64,000 nt of DNA from Halovenus salina. GTDB taxonomy: Archaea; Halobacteriota; Halobacteria; Halobacteriales; Haloarculaceae. The translations under genes and the position numbers were made by a program. The DNA lies in assembly GCF_026410925.1 (NCBI RefSeq), contig NZ_CP112972.1, forward strand, positions 1,860,001 to 1,924,000, read 5' to 3'. Shown one piece after another: positions 33,284-40,492 of the stretch (position 1 is the stretch's first letter; every line of letters starts with the position of its first letter). The notes beneath the pieces are model-generated. The model was not told the DNA's origin. It ran no database searches and was given only the letters and a program-made list of their open reading frames with translations.

Positions 33284-35029
33284 TCATCCCATGTTCTCTC
33301 TGCCGAGGTGTCCGAACACCGGCTCGACGTAGTTCCAGATGTCGTCGAGTGCCTTCGCCTGTCGGCTGTTGCTGTTGCTGACGAGTTCCTCGGCGTGTTC
33401 GTACATGTCGTTCAGCGTCGGCAGCTGCGGGTTCCAGACCAGCCCCCAGAGGTGGACGGAGTCGACCTGTGGGACCACCAGCTGGTCGACGTAGACGTCG
33501 ACGGACTCTCCGGGCCCGGTTGACCCACGGTCGAGGAAGTCCTCGCCGCCCAGGATACGCTTGAGCTGGTTGTCCATCAACAGCGGCGAGAGGTCGTCCA
33601 TCTGCTCTTCGGGGCCGTATATCATGAACGTCCCGCCCCAGGCGGTATCCGGCTCGAAGTCGATGAACTGTCCCTGCAACAGCGTCGAGCGCACGAGCGT
33701 GTCGAGGTCGTTCTCGTCGGTCGGGGAGTCGTGTCGGCCCAGCACGGGCACCATCACGACCGCCGGGTCGTAGTCCAGCTCGCTGTCGACGGGATACTTT
33801 TGTACTGCCGGGCGGATGCTGTCGGGCACGTCGAAGACATCGCCGCTGATGCGTTTGGTCGCCGATGCGTCGTACGATATCGGCGTTGAGGACATGGTGA
33901 ATCCCTCGAAAAACGAAACGAGGAGACGGTTGATATCCTCGTATTTCGGCGGATTGTACGTTTCGAGCCACTGTCGGTCGATATCGACTGCGAGGTCAGA
34001 GCGGATGCGTTCGAGCTGTGCGTTGTCAAAGGGGAGGACGCCGTCGGCCGCCTTCGAGAGCCGCGCCATGCCGATGACGCCACGCACCATCTCGCTGCCG
34101 CCGAACTCGTCTCGACTCGGCAACACGACAGAGCTTAGTATCGGCTTGACGCCGGCACCCCGTCCGTCCGGCCCCGACGATTCGAGCATCTCGCGGAGGT
34201 TATCGGCGAGTACTGGCGTCGCGCCACAGCCAGTTCCCTTGGTGACGCTGTGAATCAGCATGATAGCCTGTGCGCCGCCGAGGCTCTGTCGGTCGACATC
34301 CCACCGCTCGACGAAGGCGTTTTGCTCGTCCTCGAAGTCGTGTTGCATGAAGTCACGGCCCCGCTTCCAGTCCCGGCCGGCACCTGAGTAGGCGTGCTGG
34401 TTGTGCCCGATCATGCAGTTCGAGACCAGCGATTCCGGCGAGTACTCCTTATCTATCTGTGCGTAGTAGGTCTCGTACACCTCGCTACGGTTCGTATTCA
34501 GGTTCAGATAGTCCGCAATCCCGCCCTCCCAGACATCTGCAAGCGCCCGGTTTTGCTCGATGAGCGTGTCCCGCCGCATCAAGATGGCATCCAGAATATG
34601 ATTGCCGGCCCCACCGATACCGACCATGAGCCACTTCTTCGAGGTTCCCCTGTCAATCGATCCTCTGCTCGCCCGTCCACGGCTCTGGTCGTCGGCCCGG
34701 CCAGTCGACTGTGTGCGAGACGGCGAGCGACTCTGTCCGCTCGTGGGGCCGGACCCGGCCGACCCTCGCACCCTCCCGGACGGCGTGTCAGTGCCGCCGG
34801 CTGTTTCGGCCTGTTGTCGGTCTCCCGGCGGTGTGGTGTCGCCATCTGACTGCCCCGGTGGCGGCGCTTGCACGTCCTCACGGAGCTGTCCGTCGACGAA
34901 CAGTTCCCCGTACAGCTCCGGGTACGCCCGTTCGACCGACGCTGCGTGCCCTCCGTGGTTGTTGATGAGGTGGTCACGCAGTTGCCCCTCGGTTATCTCG
35001 TTTGTACAGATTTTACAGCGGTTGGGCAT
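33284..35029 (-). CDS. FtsZ/tubulin-superfamily GTPase, paralogue 3, with N-terminal zinc finger
   Basis: 581 residues. Seen: an N-terminal zinc finger (CKICTNEITEGQLRDHLINN, then HGGH; Cys5, Cys8 and following histidines); a disordered Gly/Ser/Arg linker (~60-150); then a tubulin-type domain with T1 WLMVGIGGAGNHILDAI, T3-like LNLNTNRSEVY, and a divergent T4 SVTKGTGCGATPVLADNL in which the first glycine is Lys. A T7 match is not clear (PISYDASATK is the nearest). The ATG before PNRCKIC is chosen over an upstream in-frame start because an AT-rich element lies 32-41 bp before it. GTP binding is likely; hydrolysis is less certain than for paralogue 2. Confidence 0.83.
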   Translation of the reverse strand: MPNRCKICTNEITEGQLRDHLINNHGGHAASVERAYPELYGELFVDGQLREDVQAPPPGQSDGDTTPPGDRQQAETAGGTDTPSGRVRGSAGSGPTSGQSRSPSRTQSTGRADDQSRGRASRGSIDRGTSKKWLMVGIGGAGNHILDAILMRRDTLIEQNRALADVWEGGIADYLNLNTNRSEVYETYYAQIDKEYSPESLVSNCMIGHNQHAYSGAGRDWKRGRDFMQHDFEDEQNAFVERWDVDRQSLGGAQAIMLIHSVTKGTGCGATPVLADNLREMLESSGPDGRGAGVKPILSSVVLPSRDEFGGSEMVRGVIGMARLSKAADGVLPFDNAQLERIRSDLAVDIDRQWLETYNPPKYEDINRLLVSFFEGFTMSSTPISYDASATKRISGDVFDVPDSIRPAVQKYPVDSELDYDPAVVMVPVLGRHDSPTDENDLDTLVRSTLLQGQFIDFEPDTAWGGTFMIYGPEEQMDDLSPLLMDNQLKRILGGEDFLDRGSTGPGESVDVYVDQLVVPQVDSVHLWGLVWNPQLPTLNDMYEHAEELVSNSNSRQAKALDDIWNYVEPVFGHLGRENMG

Positions 35030-35060
35030 CGTGATGTGAGAGCTATTGTGCGTCGCCGCT

Positions 35061-35070
35061 GATAATAATT
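35061..35070 (-). promoter_or_regulatory. TATA-like element of tubulin-like paralogue 3
   Basis: Minus-strand AATTATTATC, 32-41 bp before the ATG at 35029, within the 87-bp gap after the 619-residue membrane-protein gene. It supports the shorter start of the downstream gene. Confidence 0.45.
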
Positions 35071-35116
35071 CCCCTGTTGTCGGCGCCTCTCCGTTCACAG
35101 GCCACGAGACGGCCGG

Positions 35117-36976
35117 TCACCCGAACTGTTCGCGGTATCGATCACAGAGCTCCGAGAGCACGCGGCTCGGACTCTCGTTGTCGTCGACAACCAGCTTGAT
35201 GTAGCCCGGCTCGGCGTCGGGCGCTTCGACCTCGGCAATCTTGGTCTGGCGGGCACAGAACGATTCCACCGCATCGGTCACCTCGCCGGCCGCGAACTTC
35301 TCGGGGTACTCGCCGAGCTGGATGGTGACCGTCTCGGAGGGCTCGCCCTCGTTTGCCGCTCGGTCGAGCTCGCGGAGCAGGTAGAGAACGTCCTCCGGTG
35401 GTGGTCCGCCGCTCCGTGACTGGGTCGTCGTCTCTGTGGTCTCTGCGGTGACCGTCGTCTGTTCGTCTGCGGTGTCGATGCTGAGCGTGTCGCCCTCGAT
35501 GGTGTACTGAACGTCGTAGGCCTGGCGTATCTCCGTTCCCATCTTCCCGATGACGTCGGCCCCGACATCGGTCGGAATCGGAATCGAGCCCGAGCCGTGT
35601 TCGATTGTCGGGGCGACGCTGTTGGCGAAGAAGACCCCGATCTGTTTTATCTGCGCTGCGTCGCTCGCACACTCCTCAGCCGACCGGTGCGCGCGCTCGA
35701 ACCGACAGTTATGCAGGTCCGCCTTCGCCTCGTCGAGGCGCTCTCGAATCGCAACCTCTGTGGGAAACGGCGGCTCCTCGTCACCGAACCGGCTCTCGAA
35801 CAGCATCTCACCGAGCCGGTCGGCGACAGTCTCCTCGACCCGTGATAGCGCTGATTCCGTGTCCGACAGTGCCGTCTCGACGGCCTCGACGCTGCCGGCG
35901 AACTGTGACTCGTGTCGCTCTACCTCCTCGCGCATCGACTCGATGTGCGTTCTCGCTTGCTCGACAGCTAGTGCGATATCCGGAAGCGGCGTCCCGCTGT
36001 CGACAGCCTCCCCCAGCCGCTCGCCTAGCTCGTGTGCGCTCCCGCCGATTTGAACCGGCGGCCCCTGTAGATCCGGGACAGACAGCTCGTTGTACCCGCC
36101 CATGTTCCGAACCGCGTACTGCTGTCCGTACTCGGAGCGCACAGACAGCGTTCCGTACTCGGTGCGAAGCTCCTGTGCGAGGTCGGCACGGAACTGGTCG
36201 AGAGCGCTTTGTGCCTGGTCACGTGGGGCGAGCGCGTCGGCCTCATCACGGAGCTGTGTCGCCTCTTGGAGCTGATTTCGACTCCCGGGCTGGCCCCCGG
36301 CGAGCAGGCGATCAGCCTCATCCTGTATCTCTAAACAGGTCGTCTCGAAGGACTCGGTGGTCTCGTCGAAGGCCGACACCGCACGCGGCGCTCCCTCGGA
36401 CAACTGGTCGAGCGTCTTTGCGTCTGCCGCCGCTCTGACGGTATCCTCGAACTCCAGGCGAGCCTGCTCGGCCTGTTCACGCGCCTCGGTGAGCAGTTCA
36501 CGCACCTCTGACTCTACCGTGACCGTCCACTCGTAGGCGGTGACACTCACCCAGATTGACCCGACGGCGACCACGGGAATTGTGACGAAGCCGACAAGCT
36601 GGAGCGCTGGCACCCCCTCCCAGAGCAGCGGCGAGTACACGAGCGAAAACAGCGCGAGAAAGACGGTCACGAGGCCGGCAGCCGCATACGAGAACTGCCG
36701 GTCTTCGAGGACGAACATCCCAACCGCGACAGCGAGCCACGAGAGCGCAACCAGAATGAACAGCCCGAACACGGCTACGTCGTTATCTCTGAAGACGACT
36801 CCAGCCGCGTCGAACACTTCGACAGTATCGAGTGTCTGTTTGAGCTCCCCGATTACCGGAATACTGACCGCTTCAATCCCGACGAGGGCGAGCAACGCCT
36901 GGACGAACGTTGCCACAATCGGCAGGCCGGCGAGCACCCAGCAACCGACTGCCACTCGGCGGTCGTTCTGTAACAT
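35117..36976 (-). CDS. Four-TM membrane protein with long coiled-coil cytoplasmic domain
   Basis: 619 residues. Seen: four N-terminal membrane helices (CWVLAGLPIVATFVQALLAL; VFGLFILVALSWLAVAVGMF; YAAAGLVTVFLALFSLVY; LVGFVTIPVVAVGSIWVSV); a long coiled-coil-prone region (~155-430; EVRELLTEAREQAEQARLEF, SMREEVERHESQFAGSVEAV); and a C-terminal alpha/beta domain (~440-619) with QYTIEGDTLSIDTADEQT and GYIKLVVDDNESPSRVL. The ATG gives the first TM at the very N-terminus, 25 bp from a TATA element. First gene of the minus-strand group; no named family. Confidence 0.7.
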   Translation of the reverse strand: MLQNDRRVAVGCWVLAGLPIVATFVQALLALVGIEAVSIPVIGELKQTLDTVEVFDAAGVVFRDNDVAVFGLFILVALSWLAVAVGMFVLEDRQFSYAAAGLVTVFLALFSLVYSPLLWEGVPALQLVGFVTIPVVAVGSIWVSVTAYEWTVTVESEVRELLTEAREQAEQARLEFEDTVRAAADAKTLDQLSEGAPRAVSAFDETTESFETTCLEIQDEADRLLAGGQPGSRNQLQEATQLRDEADALAPRDQAQSALDQFRADLAQELRTEYGTLSVRSEYGQQYAVRNMGGYNELSVPDLQGPPVQIGGSAHELGERLGEAVDSGTPLPDIALAVEQARTHIESMREEVERHESQFAGSVEAVETALSDTESALSRVEETVADRLGEMLFESRFGDEEPPFPTEVAIRERLDEAKADLHNCRFERAHRSAEECASDAAQIKQIGVFFANSVAPTIEHGSGSIPIPTDVGADVIGKMGTEIRQAYDVQYTIEGDTLSIDTADEQTTVTAETTETTTQSRSGGPPPEDVLYLLRELDRAANEGEPSETVTIQLGEYPEKFAAGEVTDAVESFCARQTKIAEVEAPDAEPGYIKLVVDDNESPSRVLSELCDRYREQFG

Positions 36977-37000
36977 GCTTTGGTGATGGTCGTTCGATTG

Positions 37001-37010
37001 TATAATATTT
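37001..37010 (-). promoter_or_regulatory. TATA element of the four-TM coiled-coil gene
   Basis: Minus-strand AAATATTATA, 25-34 bp before the ATG at 36976, at the leaderless distance and just past the stop of pepF. It marks the upstream boundary of the tubulin/ESCRT-like region. Confidence 0.6.
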
Positions 37011-37025
37011 TGGCCCTCGGAACGA

Positions 37026-38804
37026 CTACCTCTCGAAGTCGTCGACGTACTCCCCGAAGGTCTCGGCCGCCGTCTCGAAGGGGTCCTCCGTCTGGATGTC
37101 ACAGCCGAGCGTCTCGAACAGCCCAACAGAGTCCTGTCGACCTGTCGTCCGGAAGAACTCGCGATAGCGCTCCGGCGAAAGCTCACCCGCCCGAAGCTGG
37201 CTGTGTACTGCGAGCGCACCCGTCGCTCCGAGGACGTACTGGTAGCTGCTGTACGGCTCCCGGATGCCGCTCACGGGGAGGTTCCGGCCGGGCTGGTCGC
37301 CGAACGCGACCGGCGCGTAGAACGCCTCGCGAAGCGACGCTGCGGCCTCCCTCGCCCGGTCGACTGTCACCTCTGTCCCGTCTTCGACGTACCCGGCCAG
37401 CGTGTGGGTGAACTGCGCCGAGCGGGCCGAGCTGTAGAGGTTTCCGCCGATACATTCGAGCAGTCGGTTCTGGGCGGCGTCGGCGAGTGCGCCGCCCTCG
37501 GCCAGCAGGTGATCGACCAACAGGAGTTCGTGTAAGATCGACGGTATCTCCTCGACCGGTCGGGGTGCAGTTGCGTACCGCGCTGGTCCCTCTCGGTGGT
37601 GGTCGACGTGTATCGCGTGTCCGAGTTCGTGACAGAGATAGAACGCCGTCCGCACGTCCTCTTTGAAGTTCGCCAGGATGTACGCCCCGTCTCCCGCCGA
37701 GGAGGGGCAGTACGCCGGGATGTCGGTCCGCTTGTCCTGGGTGGGGTAGACGTCGATTCGCCGCTCGGTGAAGAATCGCTCGACGCGCTCAACGTACTCT
37801 TCGCCCAGCGGCTCGAGTGCAGCGAGGATGTGTGTTTTCACGTCGTCGTAGCTCAGCTCCGGTGGCTCACTCTTGGCGATGGACACATCCAGGTCCCAGG
37901 GCCGGAGTTCGTCCACCCCGAGCCGCTGCTGTCGGAGTGCAAGCGAGCGGTGAAGCGGGTCGAGGTTGTCGCGCACTGTTTCGACCATCGTGTCGTGGAC
38001 CTTCTCGGGCAGTGACGCTGCCAGCCCGGATTCGGGATAACAGCGCCCGCTCAGCGCCCAGTCGCGAATCGAGTCGTACCCCCGGACCGAGGCCTTTGCC
38101 CGGGCGGCCTGTAGCTTCTCGGCGAAGGCCTGCGTGAGTGTGTGCTCGTAGCTGTCCATGCGGCCGTGGTAGACCTCGAAGGCGCGTCGGCGAAACTCCC
38201 TGTCAGGGTGAGAGAGGACTGCTCGGCGGTTCCCGTACCGTATCTCGACAGTCTCGCCGTCGGGACGCTCGACAGTCGGCGGCTCGAAGTCCTCCAGCCG
38301 GGCCGCCCGGGCGACCCGGGAGGACGCTCCCAGGGGCTGTTCGACTGCCGCCAGCGCGTCCTCGACGGCCTCGCTGCGGACGTGCCCGGCCTGCCGTCGG
38401 AGGTTTCGGGCGTACCACCGGTCCGACTCGGGTAGCCCGTCGATGTACTGGTCTGCGCTCTCGATTCGGCGGAGTGCTGCGGCGACCGCCGGCTCGAAGC
38501 GCTCTGTGACTCGCTCTGCCTGTTGTTTCCGGTCGGCGGCGGCGTCGCTGTCGGTCGCGACATTCGCGGCGAGGGTCGCGTACAACTCGATACGCTGCTT
38601 GCGCTCGAAACAGTCCGCGACGGCGTCGAGCAACGTTTCGAGGTCGGCAGTCGACGAGAGCGGTTCGCTGGCGAGCGATTTGAGGTCGTCGAGTCGGTCG
38701 AGCAACTCCCCGACGGCGCGGTTCCAGTCGTCGGGCGTCTCGTAGATGGCTGTCAGGTCGAACCGATGCGCTGGGTCGATTTCCGTGCGTGCTGGTAGAT
38801 TCAT
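37026..38804 (-). CDS. pepF: Oligoendopeptidase F (M3 family)
   Basis: A 592-residue cytoplasmic zinc endopeptidase of family M3 that cuts short peptides. Seen: the catalytic HELGHAIH motif followed by the second-shell Glu in EEIPSILHELLLVDH, upstream ILANFKEDVRTAFYLC, and the C-terminal YVLGATGALAVHSQL helix typical of PepF. A longer frame extends 42 codons upstream, but the ATG before NLPARTEIDP gives the usual family length. It stands alone in orientation with the membrane cluster but is separated from it by a TATA element, so it is probably not part of that system. Confidence 0.93.
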   Translation of the reverse strand: MNLPARTEIDPAHRFDLTAIYETPDDWNRAVGELLDRLDDLKSLASEPLSSTADLETLLDAVADCFERKQRIELYATLAANVATDSDAAADRKQQAERVTERFEPAVAAALRRIESADQYIDGLPESDRWYARNLRRQAGHVRSEAVEDALAAVEQPLGASSRVARAARLEDFEPPTVERPDGETVEIRYGNRRAVLSHPDREFRRRAFEVYHGRMDSYEHTLTQAFAEKLQAARAKASVRGYDSIRDWALSGRCYPESGLAASLPEKVHDTMVETVRDNLDPLHRSLALRQQRLGVDELRPWDLDVSIAKSEPPELSYDDVKTHILAALEPLGEEYVERVERFFTERRIDVYPTQDKRTDIPAYCPSSAGDGAYILANFKEDVRTAFYLCHELGHAIHVDHHREGPARYATAPRPVEEIPSILHELLLVDHLLAEGGALADAAQNRLLECIGGNLYSSARSAQFTHTLAGYVEDGTEVTVDRAREAAASLREAFYAPVAFGDQPGRNLPVSGIREPYSSYQYVLGATGALAVHSQLRAGELSPERYREFFRTTGRQDSVGLFETLGCDIQTEDPFETAAETFGEYVDDFER

Positions 38805-39120
38805 GGGTCGGTGGTATCTGCTGGTGATTGCTGGTGATGCTGGTGCAGCCACGAGGTGACGGGACGTGTCGACGAATCGTTCTCTATACCGACTGAAGAG
38901 TGTCGTCAGACCGGCGTCTGGTCCCGTCACTGGCTACCGATACGGGACGGCGAAACGAACACGAGAAGGGAATTTAGCGGAGCATCGGTCGACTTCCGTT
39001 GACGGATAATTTTCACGACACGTGATAATTCTACCGGAAAGACGCCGGTTCTTATACAGCCAGGCCGTCTGGATTATATCGGACGTATTATGATTTCCCC
39101 TCGTATAGGAGGGTAGTGCT
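38805..39120. promoter_or_regulatory. 316-bp divergent intergenic region between pepF and the esterase-family gene
   Basis: No gene seen. The pepF side has a short tandem repeat of GCTGGTGAT (38820-38842). The other side is AT-rich (38995-39098) with a TATA-like ATTATATC (39073-39080) and GTATTATG (39085-39092), and a strong ribosome-binding-like AGGAGGG (39107-39113) 8 bp before the ATG, so the esterase-family transcript probably has a leader, unusual for this window. Confidence 0.5.
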
Positions 39121-40368
39121 ATGTCTGAGCTAAATGAGAGTCTTCTCTCGTCACTCTCGGAACTGGCTGCTCCGCTCCCGAACGCGGGCGAACTAACGGT
39201 CACGGAACTGCCTGCCGGGTTGCGTTCCCAGTTTGACGATGCGACGGTCATCGGACTGGGCGAAGCCTCACACGGAACGCAGGAGTTCTTCGACCTGCGA
39301 TTTCGGCTCATCCGCCTCCTCGTCGAGGAGTTCAGAGTTCGTGCGGTCGGGTTCGAGGCCCCGTTCGACCCGCTGCATCGAGTCGACGAACTCGTCGCCG
39401 CCGGCGAGGGTGACATCCGATCTCTCGTCGCGGAGATAGACATTTATCGCCCATTCAAAACCGAGACGATGGTCGACCTCTTCAAGTGGCTGCAGTCGTT
39501 CAACGTCTCGCGCCCGCCCGAGGACCGCGTCCACGTCTACGGCTTCGATACGACCATCATCGAGGCCGCGGCCAACGAAATCGAGCCGTATCTCGACCGG
39601 GTTGGTGCTGATGTCGACGCATCCCTCCGCGAGGACCTCGACATCATGACCGCCGGCTACGGTACAGACGACGAGCGCCAGGCGTTGCTCGAAAGCACAC
39701 GACGGGTACACTCGACGCTCGCGCCGATGGTCGACGCCAACGAGTCGGCGTGGGTCGAGGCGACGTCGCGCCAGGCGTACGAGTACGTCCGACACCGACT
39801 CCACCTCGTCGAGGTTCAACTCGAGGCCCACGAGCGTGACCGCGAGGGACGGGCGGCACTCAGAGACGAGATGATGGCCGAGAACGTCGAGTGGATTCAC
39901 GACCGCTCGGCAGGGCCGGTCGTCCTGTGGGGCCACAACGGTCATATCGCCCGTGGCAGACGCGTCATCGACGAATGGGACGTCGACGTTCTGCCCATGG
40001 GGGAGTGGCTCGCCGACTCGTACGGGGAGCGGTACTGTCCGGTCGGCCTCGAACTCGGTGGTGGCGAGGTGGCCGCGCTGGACGGCGAGACGGGTGATGT
40101 CGCCGAGTACCCCATTCCCGAACCGCCATCGGGGTCGATTCCGGCCGTGTTCCGACAGGTTGAGGAGCCGGTGTTCTCCCTGTCGATCGACGACCTCTAT
40201 GACGACTCGTCGACTCGGGAGTGGCTCCGGGCCAAGCCACGCCGACACGACATCTGGGGCGGCACTCCTGACGGCGACAACCCCGTGAAGTACAACTGCC
40301 GTGACCTCGACGGGTTCGACTGGGTATTCTTCGTCCGCGAGACCTCGCCGCTTGTCCACTTGGACTGA
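39121..40368 (+). CDS. Erythromycin esterase family protein
   Basis: A 415-residue member of the erythromycin-esterase-like family, whose bacterial members hydrolyse macrolide lactones by a metal-free histidine mechanism; in haloarchaea the substrate is unknown. Seen: GLGEASHGTQEFFDLRFRL (catalytic Glu/His region), YRPFKTETMVDLFKWLQSFN, VYGFDTT, and VVLWGHNGHIARG with the second His. A good AGGAGGG precedes the ATG. After the TGA stop the same frame stays open for 35 sense codons to 40476, including DELLAEVDSFEQVLDWRAVA, so the native C-terminus may once have been longer. Confidence 0.88.
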   Translation: MSELNESLLSSLSELAAPLPNAGELTVTELPAGLRSQFDDATVIGLGEASHGTQEFFDLRFRLIRLLVEEFRVRAVGFEAPFDPLHRVDELVAAGEGDIRSLVAEIDIYRPFKTETMVDLFKWLQSFNVSRPPEDRVHVYGFDTTIIEAAANEIEPYLDRVGADVDASLREDLDIMTAGYGTDDERQALLESTRRVHSTLAPMVDANESAWVEATSRQAYEYVRHRLHLVEVQLEAHERDREGRAALRDEMMAENVEWIHDRSAGPVVLWGHNGHIARGRRVIDEWDVDVLPMGEWLADSYGERYCPVGLELGGGEVAALDGETGDVAEYPIPEPPSGSIPAVFRQVEEPVFSLSIDDLYDDSSTREWLRAKPRRHDIWGGTPDGDNPVKYNCRDLDGFDWVFFVRETSPLVHLD

Positions 40369-40492
40369 CGGAGGAAGGCATCTACACTCGACCAGTTCAC
40401 AGTCGAAGACGAACTCCTCGCGGAGGTCGACAGTTTCGAGCAGGTCCTCGACTGGCGGGCGGTCGCCCGGCGGTAACGTATCCGAGAATCAG

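Noticed and set aside
9879..37010. Gas-vesicle or encapsulated-organelle cluster
   Set aside because: No GvpA-like or shell-protein sequence is present among the genes.
39268..40359. 363-codon minus-strand frame antisense to the esterase-family gene
   Set aside because: The plus strand carries clear family motifs and a ribosome-binding site; the antisense frame has none.
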